64,000 nt of DNA from Microbacteriaceae bacterium. GTDB taxonomy: Bacteria > Actinomycetota > Actinomycetes > Actinomycetales > Microbacteriaceae. Positions 25,302 to 33,471 of the stretch are shown piece after piece. How positions within the stretch are numbered: position 1 is the stretch's first letter; each line of letters opens with the position of its first letter. The notes beneath the pieces are model-generated. The model worked only from the letters and a program-made list of their open reading frames with translations, was not told where the DNA came from and did no database searches. Where the stretch lies: positions 1-64,000 of the forward strand of contig RDDZ01000035.1 in assembly GCA_003852775.1 (NCBI GenBank), read 5' to 3'. A program made the position numbers and the translations under genes.

Positions 25302-27965
25302 ATGGTGCGGATGGACGCCCCTCCGATCGAACGCATCCCGTTGCCCGTCGTCGCCGCCGAGCGTGCGCGCCCCGGCGTGCCGCTCGTGGCCACCGTCGCG
25401 CCGCTCGTGCTCGCCGCCGCGCTGTGGCTTGCGAGCGGCTCACCCTACGCGCTGCTCGTCGGTCTGCTCGCCCCGATCGTCGCGGTCGGCTCGACGCTCG
25501 ACGCGAGACGACTCGCCCGTCGTGAGCGCCGTCGGGCGGTCGCGGAGGCGCGTGACGGGCTCGCGCGCGCGGGGGACGAGGCACGGGCCCGGCGCGACGA
25601 CCGTGCCGCGGCGCTGCGCCGGGCGTCGCCGGAGGCCGGGGAGCTCGTGCCCGATCCCGGACGCACCGGCTGGAGGCTCGGCACAGGAGACGTCCCCTCG
25701 GGAGTCGAGCTCACGGGCGACGGACCGCCCGAGCTCGCCGAGGAGATCGCAGCGCTCCGCGACGACGTCGGCTGCATCCGCGACGCCCCGATCGTCGCCC
25801 CGGGCGCAGGCGAGTTCGCGGTCGCGGGCGTGGAGCCGCTCGTGCGAGCGTTCTGCCGCGGTCTCGTGCTGCAGGCCGTGGCGCGCTGCGAGCTCGGAAC
25901 GGCGCGCGTCGAGGCCCCTCCGGACGAGGCCTGGACGCGTACCCTCCCCGCTGCGGTCGCCGAGGGGGACGGCTGGCGTGTCGCGAGCGGCGATCGTACG
26001 GTGCTCCGCATCGGCAGGACCCCGGTGCCCGGGGCGACGGTCGTGCGATTCCCCGACGACGGGTCGGATCCGCGGCTCGACGAGGCGCCCGCCGGGTGGA
26101 GGCCCGCCCTCCTCGCCGCTCCGGAGGCGGAGGCGGCCGCGACCCGGCTCGCGGAAGCGGCCCGCGCCCTCGGCCGGCCGAGCGACCACGGGCTGCCGCG
26201 CGAGCTCGACCTCGCGGCCGTGCTCGACGGCACCGCGGAGTCGGCGTCCTCGGCCGCGGCGATCGGGGTCGATGCGGACGGCCCCGTGCTCGTCGACCTC
26301 GAGCGCGACGGCCCCCACGCGCTCGTCGCCGGCACGACCGGATCGGGCAAGAGCGAGCTGCTCGTCACGTGGGTGCTCGCCCTCGCCGCCCGCAGGCCGC
26401 CCGGGGAGGTGTCGTTCCTGCTCGTCGACTTCAAGGGCGGCGCGGCCTTCGCGCCGCTCGAGGCGTTGCCGCACGTCGTCGGCGTCGTGAGCGACCTCGA
26501 CGAGGCGACGGCGGCGCGCGCCGTCCGGAGCCTCCGCGCCGAGCTGCGCCGCAGGGAGGCCGTCCTCGCTCGGCACGGCGCGCGCGACATCGCGGAGCTG
26601 CCGACGGGGGAGCTGCCCCGGCTCGTGATCGTCGTCGACGAGTTCGCGGCCCTCCTCGACGCGGACGAGGGGCTCCATCGGCTCTTCGCGGACCTCGCGG
26701 CGCGGGGGCGCTCCCTCGGCATGCACCTGCTGCTCGGGACCCAGCGCCCGACGGGGGTCGTGCGGGACGCGCTGCTCGCCAACGTGACCGTGCGGGTGTG
26801 CCTCCGCGTGCTCGACCCCGCCGAGAGCGCGGCGACCGTCGGGATCCCCGACGCGGCGGCGATCGACGCCCGGCATCGCGGCCGTGCCGTGATCGCGGAC
26901 CCCGCGGGCCGCAGAGCGCTCCAGGTCGCGCGCGCCGACGCCGCGACGATCGCCCGAGTCGTCGAGCGCTGGCGCGGGGCGCCCGTCCCAGCCGCGCGGC
27001 CGTGGGTCGACCCGCTCCCTCCGCGTGTCGGGCTCGCCGAGCTCCCGCCCGGCGCCGTCGGCCTCGTCGACCTCCCAGACCGGCAGCGGCGGGACCCCCT
27101 CGTGGTCGACGCATGGACCGGCGGAGCCGTGCTCGTGCTGGGAGCCGCATCGTCGGGGCGGACGACCGCGCTCGCAGCCCTCGCGTCGTCGGCGGCCGCC
27201 GAGGTGCGCTGGACGGCCGGAGACGCGGCCGAGCTGTGGCAGGCCCTCGTCGCCCCCGCCCCCGGCCGTGTGCTCGTGCTCGCCGACGACCTCGACGTCG
27301 CGCTCGCGCAGGGCGACGCCGAGCAGCGCGCCGACCTCGCGGAGCTCGTCGCCCGCACGGCGCGGGACGGTGCGCGCCGCGGACTCGCGCTCATCGCCTC
27401 CGCGCGCACGGCGGGCGCGGCGCTCCTCTCCGCGGGCGGTGCGTTCGAGCAGCGCGTGCTGCTGCGGCTCGCGTCCCGGGAGGACCACCTCCTCGCGGGA
27501 GGCGAGAGCGCCGGCTACCGCCCCGACCGTCGACCCGGCTCCGCGCTCTGGCGCGGACACGAGGCGCAGTTCGCCCTCGCAGCGCCGCCCGCGCCGTGGC
27601 GGGCGCGCATCGACGAGGCGGAGCCCCGCGCCGGGTGGGGCCTCGTCACGCCACGGCCCGGCCGCTGGGCCGCGCGGCTCGAGGCGCAGGGCCTCCGGGT
27701 CGCACTCCCCGATGTCCCCGTCGTCGACACCCGCGCCGTGCTCGTGGGAGACCCCGAGACGTGGCTCGCGTCTCCCGGCGCCCTCTCCCGGCTCCGCCGC
27801 GAGGGCTGCCTGCTGTTCCACGGGTGCGGGCGCGCCGAGCACCGACTGCTCACCCGCGGGAGGGCACCGCTCCCGCCGCTCGCCGGCGACCACGAGGCGT
27901 GGCTCGTCGAGGCGGGGGAGACCCGCCGGGTGCGGGTCGCCCGCGCCCGGGAGGGCGCGAGCTGA
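25302..27965 (+). CDS. EccC-like FtsK/SpoIIIE ATPase
   Basis: Membrane ATPase of about 887 residues resembling EccC of type VII secretion. Two N-terminal spans (VPLVATVAPLVLAAALWLAS, ALLVGLLAPIVAVGSTL) are followed by an Arg-rich stretch and a WRLGTGDVPSG segment matching the EccC DUF region. ATPase domain 1 has Walker A VAGTTGSGKSELL (about residue 343), SFLLVDFKGGAAF, Walker B LVIVVDEFAALL and LLLGTQRPTG. Domain 2 has a degenerate Walker A, GAASSGRTTAL (Arg for Lys), with VLVLADDLD. There is no third domain, and no WXG100, EccB/D/E or mycosin gene is nearby. The start is uncertain: ATG 25260, 25302 or 25311 are in frame and none has a clear ribosome-binding site. Confidence 0.9.
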   Translation: MVRMDAPPIERIPLPVVAAERARPGVPLVATVAPLVLAAALWLASGSPYALLVGLLAPIVAVGSTLDARRLARRERRRAVAEARDGLARAGDEARARRDDRAAALRRASPEAGELVPDPGRTGWRLGTGDVPSGVELTGDGPPELAEEIAALRDDVGCIRDAPIVAPGAGEFAVAGVEPLVRAFCRGLVLQAVARCELGTARVEAPPDEAWTRTLPAAVAEGDGWRVASGDRTVLRIGRTPVPGATVVRFPDDGSDPRLDEAPAGWRPALLAAPEAEAAATRLAEAARALGRPSDHGLPRELDLAAVLDGTAESASSAAAIGVDADGPVLVDLERDGPHALVAGTTGSGKSELLVTWVLALAARRPPGEVSFLLVDFKGGAAFAPLEALPHVVGVVSDLDEATAARAVRSLRAELRRREAVLARHGARDIAELPTGELPRLVIVVDEFAALLDADEGLHRLFADLAARGRSLGMHLLLGTQRPTGVVRDALLANVTVRVCLRVLDPAESAATVGIPDAAAIDARHRGRAVIADPAGRRALQVARADAATIARVVERWRGAPVPAARPWVDPLPPRVGLAELPPGAVGLVDLPDRQRRDPLVVDAWTGGAVLVLGAASSGRTTALAALASSAAAEVRWTAGDAAELWQALVAPAPGRVLVLADDLDVALAQGDAEQRADLAELVARTARDGARRGLALIASARTAGAALLSAGGAFEQRVLLRLASREDHLLAGGESAGYRPDRRPGSALWRGHEAQFALAAPPAPWRARIDEAEPRAGWGLVTPRPGRWAARLEAQGLRVALPDVPVVDTRAVLVGDPETWLASPGALSRLRREGCLLFHGCGRAEHRLLTRGRAPLPPLAGDHEAWLVEAGETRRVRVARAREGAS

Positions 27966-27974
27966 CCCGCCCGA

Positions 27975-29090
27975 TCAGGCGAGGCCGATGGGGGAGTGCT
28001 CCGGCTCGAGGCCGTGAGCAGCCGCGACGGCCGCGTTGACGACCTTGCCCGCGTGCACGTTGAGGCCGCGAGCGAGGGCGGCGTCGGCGCGCAGCGCGTC
28101 CTGCCAACCCGCGTTCGCGATCGCGCGCACGTACGGCAGCGTCGCGTTGGTGAGCGCGTAGGTCGAGGTGTTCGCCACGGCGCCGGGCATGTTCGCGACG
28201 CAGTAGAAGATCGACTGGTGCACCGTGAAGGTCGGGTCGGCGTGCGTGGTCGGGTGGGTGTCCTCGAAGCACCCGCCCTGGTCGACGGCGATGTCGACGA
28301 GCACGCTGCCGGGCTTCATGCGCGACACGAGCTCGTTCGTCACGAGCTTGGGCGCCTTCGCACCGGGCACGAGGACGGAGCCGATCACGAGGTCGGCGTC
28401 GAGCACGGCCCGCTCGATCTCGAAGCTGTTCGAGGCGATCGTCCGCACCCGGCCCGCGTAGTGCGCGTCGAGCTCGCGCAGGCGCTGGATGTTCGTGTCG
28501 AGCACCGTCACCTGCGCGCCGAGCCCCGCCGCGACGGAGACCGCGTTCGTGCCGGCCACGCCGCCGCCGAGCACGACGACGTTCGCGGGGCGCGTGCCCG
28601 GGACGCCCGGCACGAGCAGGCCGGGGCCGCCGTGCGGGCGCATCATGACGTTGGCTCCGACGATGGGCGCGAGCCTGCCCGCGACCTCGCTCATGGGAGC
28701 GAGCAGCGGCAGCGCACCCGAGGCGAGCTGCACGGTCTCGTACGCGATCGCCGTGACGCCGCTCGCCATGAGCTGCCGCGTGAGCTCCTCCTCGGCGGCC
28801 AGATGCAGGTAGGTGAAGAGCACGAGCCCCGACCGGAAGTGGCGGTACTCGGACTCGATGGGCTCCTTCACCTTCAGCACGAGCTCGGCCTCGCCCCATG
28901 CCGCCTCGGCGTCCGCCACGATGCGGGCGCCCGCGGAGCGGTAGTCGTCGTCGGTGATGGACGAGCCGAGTCCTGCGCCGCTCTGGATGAGCAACTCGTG
29001 ACCCGCGGCCGTCAGGTCGTGCACCCCCGCCGGGGTGATCGCCACCCGGAACTCGTTGTTCTTGATCTCGCTCGGAACTCCGATCCTCAT
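27975..29090 (-). CDS. ald: Alanine dehydrogenase
   Basis: NAD-dependent reductive amination of pyruvate to L-alanine, reversible. The 371 residues are the normal length. RIGVPSEIKNNEFRVAITPAGV at the N-terminus and the Rossmann site VVVLGGGVAGTNAVSVAAGLGAQVTVLDTN are diagnostic. VDIAVDQGGCFEDTHPTTHADPTF is the family's conserved signature near the active site. It is divergent from the pot operon and ends 10 bp from the end of the FtsK gene (convergent). The ATG at 29090 follows a TAGCCT-N6 leaderless promoter. It may dispose of alanine formed by the pyruvate-dependent transaminases. Confidence 0.97.
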   Translation of the reverse strand: MRIGVPSEIKNNEFRVAITPAGVHDLTAAGHELLIQSGAGLGSSITDDDYRSAGARIVADAEAAWGEAELVLKVKEPIESEYRHFRSGLVLFTYLHLAAEEELTRQLMASGVTAIAYETVQLASGALPLLAPMSEVAGRLAPIVGANVMMRPHGGPGLLVPGVPGTRPANVVVLGGGVAGTNAVSVAAGLGAQVTVLDTNIQRLRELDAHYAGRVRTIASNSFEIERAVLDADLVIGSVLVPGAKAPKLVTNELVSRMKPGSVLVDIAVDQGGCFEDTHPTTHADPTFTVHQSIFYCVANMPGAVANTSTYALTNATLPYVRAIANAGWQDALRADAALARGLNVHAGKVVNAAVAAAHGLEPEHSPIGLA

Positions 29091-29096
29091 GGCGTC

Positions 29097-29102
29097 AGGC
29101 TA
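29097..29102 (-). promoter_or_regulatory. -10 element TAGCCT of the ald leaderless promoter
   Basis: On the minus strand TAGCCT-N6-ATG precedes ald. Confidence 0.6.
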
Positions 29103-29117
29103 CCGCCTCCAGACGCC

Positions 29118-29136
29118 GGAATCCGAAGGAGATTCC
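29118..29136. promoter_or_regulatory. Inverted repeat GGAATC-N7-GATTCC between ald and potD
   Basis: Perfect 6-bp arms with a 7-bp spacer, just upstream of the ald -10 element in the divergent ald/pot region. Plausible binding site for a nitrogen or amine regulator. Confidence 0.45.
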
Positions 29137-29149
29137 GTCGTTCGGTGCT

Positions 29150-29163
29150 GATTTCGTGAAATC
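29150..29163. promoter_or_regulatory. Palindrome GATTTC-GT-GAAATC upstream of potD
   Basis: A 14-bp dyad in an unusually AT-rich patch (29145-29190), followed by TATGTT, a possible -10 for the pot operon. It could be a repressor site controlling polyamine uptake. A 120-bp leader to the potD start follows. Confidence 0.4.
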
Positions 29164-29281
29164 TATGTTTCGAAATGGACGCTTTTGGCAGTTCCGTTCG
29201 TCGGAGCCCTCATCCTGTGCCAATATCGACCCACGGCATCGCCGCCTGTGCCCGTCGCACCACGTGAAGGAGTCCTCTCTG

Positions 29282-30490
29282 ATGTCCCGGTCTCTTCCCG
29301 AAGATCCGCTGATCCGCAGCCTCGTCGTCCAGGCTCGTCGCGCGCAGGTCAGCCGCCGCGCGATGCTCCAGGGCACCGGCATCGGCGCCGCCGCCCTCAC
29401 GCTCGCGGCATGCTCGACGGGCGGATCGGACAAGCCGAGCCCCGCCGCCGACAACTCCGCGAACGACCCGACCCTCACGTGGGCCAACTGGGCGCTCTAC
29501 CTCGACGAGGACGACGCGGGCAACCACCCGACGCTCGACCGCTTCGAGGAGGAGACGGGCATCTCCGTCGACTACCGCGTCGACGTCGACGACAACAACT
29601 CGTATAACGCGAAGGTCAAGGACCAGCTCGCGCTCGGTCAGGACATCGGCGCGGACCTCGTCTGCCTCACCGACTGGATGGCCAGCCGCTGGGTGCGCCT
29701 CGGCTACACGCAGGAGCTCGCCGACGCGAACATCCCGAACAAGGCGAACCTCGAGCCGAGCCTGCTCGACGTCGACTTCGACAAGGGCCGCAAGCACACC
29801 CTCCCGTGGCAGGGCGGGTTCGCCGGCATCTGCTGGAACAAGGCCAAGGTCCCCGAGGGCCTGCGCTCGGTGAGCGACCTGTGGAAGCCGCAGTTCAAGG
29901 GACGCGTGGGCGTGCTGAGCGAGATGCGCGACACGATCGGCCTCATCATGATGGAGAACGGCGTCGACATCTCCGGCGACTTCACCAACGACCAGTTCTC
30001 GGAGGCCATCGAGATCTTCCGCAAGCAGGTCGAGGTCGGCCAGATCCGCAACATCAAGGGCAACTCGTACATCGACGACCTCGCCAACGAGGACACCCTC
30101 GTCGCGATCGTGTGGTCGGGCGACGTCACGACCCTCAACGCCGAGAACGGCGACCGCTGGGAGTTCGCGATCCCGGAGGCCGGCGGCACGATCTGGAACG
30201 ACAACTTCCTCATCCCCATCGGCTCGCCCCGCAAGGCCAACGCCGAGAAGCTCATCAACTACTACTACGAGCCCGAGATCGCGGCCGAGGTCGCGGCGTG
30301 GGTGAATTACATCACCCCCGTCGTCGGCGCCAAGGAGGCGGCCGAGGCGATCGACCCCGAGCTCGTGGAGAACCAGCTGATCTTCCCGAACGAGGAGACG
30401 CTGTCGAAGGTCAAGCAGTTCCGCACGCTGAGCCCCGCAGAGGAGCAGTCGTTCGGAGCCGAGTTCCAGTCCGTCCTGATCGGCGCCTGA
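29282..30490 (+). CDS. potD: Spermidine/putrescine ABC transporter substrate-binding lipoprotein
   Basis: Periplasmic-type binding protein of 402 residues, anchored as a lipoprotein. The N-terminus has a twin-arginine-like motif VSRRAMLQGTGIGAAAL followed by the lipobox LTLAAC (Cys about residue 40), so it is probably a Tat-exported lipoprotein. The mature part has TLTWANWALYLDED and GADLVCLTDWMASRW, as in the PotD/PotF family. ATG 29282 is chosen over the ORF-track start 29156 because GAAGGAG lies 10 bp upstream and the signal peptide starts there. First gene of potDABC; the next gene overlaps by one base. Confidence 0.93.
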   Translation: MSRSLPEDPLIRSLVVQARRAQVSRRAMLQGTGIGAAALTLAACSTGGSDKPSPAADNSANDPTLTWANWALYLDEDDAGNHPTLDRFEEETGISVDYRVDVDDNNSYNAKVKDQLALGQDIGADLVCLTDWMASRWVRLGYTQELADANIPNKANLEPSLLDVDFDKGRKHTLPWQGGFAGICWNKAKVPEGLRSVSDLWKPQFKGRVGVLSEMRDTIGLIMMENGVDISGDFTNDQFSEAIEIFRKQVEVGQIRNIKGNSYIDDLANEDTLVAIVWSGDVTTLNAENGDRWEFAIPEAGGTIWNDNFLIPIGSPRKANAEKLINYYYEPEIAAEVAAWVNYITPVVGAKEAAEAIDPELVENQLIFPNEETLSKVKQFRTLSPAEEQSFGAEFQSVLIGA

Positions 30491-31686
30491 TGGGAGGTTC
30501 GTTCGACGAATCCGGTGCCGACCTCGAACTGGTCGGCGTCACGAAGCGCTTTCCCGGGTTCACGGCGATCGAGAACCTCAACCTGACGATCCCGGCGGGG
30601 TCGTTCTTCGCCCTGCTCGGTCCGTCCGGGTGCGGCAAGACGACCACGCTGCGGCTCGTCGCGGGACTCGAGGAGCCGACGGCCGGACGCATCCTCATCG
30701 GCGGCAAGGACGTCACCGCGACGAAGCCGCACCAGCGGCCCGTCAACACGGTGTTCCAGAGCTACGCGCTCTTCCCGCACATGACCGTGCTCGCGAACGT
30801 CGAGTTCGGTCTCAAGCGGCGGGGCATCTCGAACGCCCAGGCGCTCGCGCACGAGGCGCTGCGCCTCGTCGAGCTCGACCACGTCGCCGGGCGCAAGCCG
30901 AGCCAGCTCTCGGGTGGCCAGCAGCAGCGCGTTGCGCTCGCGCGCGCCGTCGTCAACCGTCCCGCCCTGCTGCTGCTCGACGAGCCCCTCGGCGCCCTCG
31001 ACCTGAAGCTGCGCCGCCAGATGCAGCTCGAGCTCAAGGCGATCCAGAGCGAGGTCGGGCTCACCTTCCTCCACGTGACCCACGACCAGGAGGAGGCCAT
31101 GACGATGGCCGACACGGTCGCCGTCATGAACAAGGGCCGCATCGAGCAGATGGGTGCGCCCGAGGAGCTCTACGAGCTGCCGCGCACCTCGTTCGTCGCC
31201 AACTTCCTCGGCCAGTCGAACCTGTTCACGGGCCCCGTCGTGGAGTCCGCGGCCGACTCGATCACGGTCGAGGTCGCGGGCGTCGGCGTCAAGGTCCCGC
31301 GCGAGCGCGCCCAGCGGCACGCGGGCGAGGTGACCATCGGCGTCCGTCCCGAGAAGCTCACGCTGCACACGAGCAAGCCCGACTCCGTCGCCGGCCTCAA
31401 CGTCCTCGGCCCCGGCACGATCACCGACGTCTCGTTCACGGGCGTCAGCACGCAGTACCTCGTGCAGATCCCCGGCCTGCCGGCCATCACCGTGTTCGCG
31501 CAGAACATGGCGTTCGGCCCGGTCGCCGAGCAGGGCGCCGAGGTGTGGGTGTCGTGGCGCGTCGAGCACGGCTTCGGCCTCGCCGACGAGGCGGACCCGG
31601 AGCCGCGCTTCGCGGACGACGACGACACGCGGTCGATCGCCGTGCAGCGCCGCCAGAGCCTCGAAGTCGAGCTGGACGAGGCCTGA
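30490..31686 (+). CDS. potA: Spermidine/putrescine ABC transporter ATP-binding protein
   Basis: ABC ATPase of 398 residues that powers polyamine import. Walker [11 protein letters not shown], signature [14 protein letters not shown], Walker [13 protein letters not shown] and the H-loop [10 protein letters not shown] are all present. The C-terminal TOBE-type domain ([27 protein letters not shown]) is typical of the PotA/FbpC group. ATG overlaps the potD stop (TGATG). The upstream ORF-track extension is a shadow of potD. Confidence 0.96.
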   Translation: MGGSFDESGADLELVGVTKRFPGFTAIENLNLTIPAGSFFALLGPSGCGKTTTLRLVAGLEEPTAGRILIGGKDVTATKPHQRPVNTVFQSYALFPHMTVLANVEFGLKRRGISNAQALAHEALRLVELDHVAGRKPSQLSGGQQQRVALARAVVNRPALLLLDEPLGALDLKLRRQMQLELKAIQSEVGLTFLHVTHDQEEAMTMADTVAVMNKGRIEQMGAPEELYELPRTSFVANFLGQSNLFTGPVVESAADSITVEVAGVGVKVPRERAQRHAGEVTIGVRPEKLTLHTSKPDSVAGLNVLGPGTITDVSFTGVSTQYLVQIPGLPAITVFAQNMAFGPVAEQGAEVWVSWRVEHGFGLADEADPEPRFADDDDTRSIAVQRRQSLEVELDEA

Positions 31687-32600
31687 TGGCATTCGGTGCG
31701 TTCGCCAACTCGGGCCCCGACCTCTCGGCCTCGGCCCCGCGCAGGCGCAGCTACGTCGCGCTCATCCTGCTCGCGCCCGGCATCCTGTACCTGATCGCGA
31801 CCTTCGTCGCACCGCTCGGCTCGCTCGTGCTGACGAGCTTCAAGGAGCCCGGCGGGAACTTCGAGGTCGGCGAGTACGTGTACGCGTTCCGCTGGGAGAA
31901 CTACGCGGAGGCGCTCGGCCGCTTCGGCGAGATCTTCGGGCGGACCTTCCTGTTCTCGCTCCTCGCGACGATCTTCGCGCTCATCATCAGCTACCCGCTC
32001 GCCTACTTCATCGGCGTGACGCTGCGGCGGTTCCCGCTGTGGCAGAGCCTCGTGCTCATCCTCGTGATCGCGCCGTTCTTCATCAGCTTCCTGCTGCGCA
32101 CCCTCGCCTGGAAGGCGATCTTCTCGGACGAGGGTCCCGTGGTGAGCTTCCTGCAGGCGATCGGGCTGTTCGGGCCGGAGCAGTACCTCAACGGCACCGC
32201 GTTCACCGTGGTGTTCGGTCTGACCTACAACTACATCCCGTTCATGACCCTGCCCATCTACGCATCGCTCGAGCGCCTCGACCTGCGGTACGTGGAGGCG
32301 GGCGGCGACCTGTACGCGGGCCCGGTCCAGCGGTTCTGGCGCATCATCCTGCCGCTGTCGCTCCCGGGCGTCGTGTCGGGCACGCTCCTGACCTTCATCC
32401 CCGCGTCCGGCGACTACGTCAACGCGAGCAAGGACTTCCTGGGCTCGACGAACACGGTCATGGCGGGCAACGTCATCAACGACCTCTTCTTCCAGAGCTT
32501 CTACCCGGTGTCGGCGGCGGTCTCGATCCTCCTGATGATCGCGATCCTCATCCCCGTCATCGCGTACGTCATGAAGAGCGGATCGGAGGACCTGCTGTGA
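31686..32600 (+). CDS. potB: Spermidine/putrescine ABC transporter permease PotB
   Basis: Membrane permease of 304 residues with six predicted spans (for example YVALILLAPGILYLIATFVAPLGSLVL, FLFSLLATIFALIISYPLAYFI). The EAA-type loop that docks to the ATPase is VEAGGDLYAGPVQRFWRIILPLSLPGVVSG. TGATG overlap with potA. The 5' extension in the ORF track is a shadow. Confidence 0.94.
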   Translation: MAFGAFANSGPDLSASAPRRRSYVALILLAPGILYLIATFVAPLGSLVLTSFKEPGGNFEVGEYVYAFRWENYAEALGRFGEIFGRTFLFSLLATIFALIISYPLAYFIGVTLRRFPLWQSLVLILVIAPFFISFLLRTLAWKAIFSDEGPVVSFLQAIGLFGPEQYLNGTAFTVVFGLTYNYIPFMTLPIYASLERLDLRYVEAGGDLYAGPVQRFWRIILPLSLPGVVSGTLLTFIPASGDYVNASKDFLGSTNTVMAGNVINDLFFQSFYPVSAAVSILLMIAILIPVIAYVMKSGSEDLL

Positions 32601-33469
32601 CCACCCAGGAGGCCGCGGCGATCGCGGAGACCGCTCCCGCACCCCGGCGCCGCGGGCGCGCCCGCAGCGGACGCGGCGGGACCGGATCGTGGGTCGTCGG
32701 CGCGTACTCGCTCATCGCCCTCGCGATCATGATGATCCCGATCGTCTACACGATCGTGTTCTCGTTCAACGACGCGCGCCGCAGCAACATCGTGTGGCGC
32801 GGGTTCACGCTCGACAACTGGCTCGGCATCTGCGACGACGACCGCGTGTGCGAGTCGTTCGGCAACAGCATCCTCGTGGGCGTCACCGCGACGATCGTGG
32901 CGACCGTGCTCGGCACGATGATCGCGATCGCGATCGTGCGCTACACCTTCAAGATGCGCACGCTCATCACGGTGCTGCTCTTCCTGCCGATGGCGACGCC
33001 GGAGGTCGTGCTCGGCTCGGGTCTCGGCTCCCAGTTCGTGAACATGGGCGTCGAGCGCGGCCTGTGGACGATCATCGTCGCCCACATCATGTTCTGCATC
33101 AGCTTCGTCGTCGTCACGGTGCGGGCGCGCGTCGCGAGCCTCGACCCCTCGCTCGAGGAGGCCGGTCGCGACCTCTACGCGAGCCCCGGTCAGGTGTTCT
33201 GGCGCGTGACGCTGCCGCTGCTCATGCCGGGCATCCTGGCCGCAGCGCTGCTGTGCTTCGCGCTCAGCTTCGACGACTTCATCATCACGAACTTCGTCTC
33301 CGGCAACGCCGAGACCTTCCCGAAGTTCGTGTACGTCGCGGCCAGCCGCGGCATCCCGCCCCAGTCGAACGTCATCGCATCCGCGGTGTTCTTCCTCGCG
33401 ATCATCATCGTGGTCGCGGCGCAGCTGTCGGCGGGCGCCCGGCGCCGCAAGCTCGCCAAGACGGGGTGA
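32597..33469 (+). CDS. potC: Spermidine/putrescine ABC transporter permease PotC
   Basis: Second permease, 290 residues. A basic N-terminus (RRRGRARSGRGG) precedes spans such as AYSLIALAIMMIPIVYTIVFSFN and ATIVATVLGTMIAIAIV. The EAA loop is LEEAGRDLYASPGQVFWRVTLPLLMPGILAA. GTG start in a 4-bp GTGA overlap with potB. With PotB it forms the membrane channel; the partner genes and order D-A-B-C make a polyamine substrate likely. Confidence 0.94.
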   Translation: MTTQEAAAIAETAPAPRRRGRARSGRGGTGSWVVGAYSLIALAIMMIPIVYTIVFSFNDARRSNIVWRGFTLDNWLGICDDDRVCESFGNSILVGVTATIVATVLGTMIAIAIVRYTFKMRTLITVLLFLPMATPEVVLGSGLGSQFVNMGVERGLWTIIVAHIMFCISFVVVTVRARVASLDPSLEEAGRDLYASPGQVFWRVTLPLLMPGILAAALLCFALSFDDFIITNFVSGNAETFPKFVYVAASRGIPPQSNVIASAVFFLAIIIVVAAQLSAGARRRKLAKTG

Positions 33470-33471
33470 TC

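Noticed and set aside
24399-25302. Possible WXG100/ESX substrate genes near the EccC-like ATPase
   Set aside because: I looked for about 100-residue ORFs with a central WxG in both strands here and at the ends of the train and found none in the ORF track.
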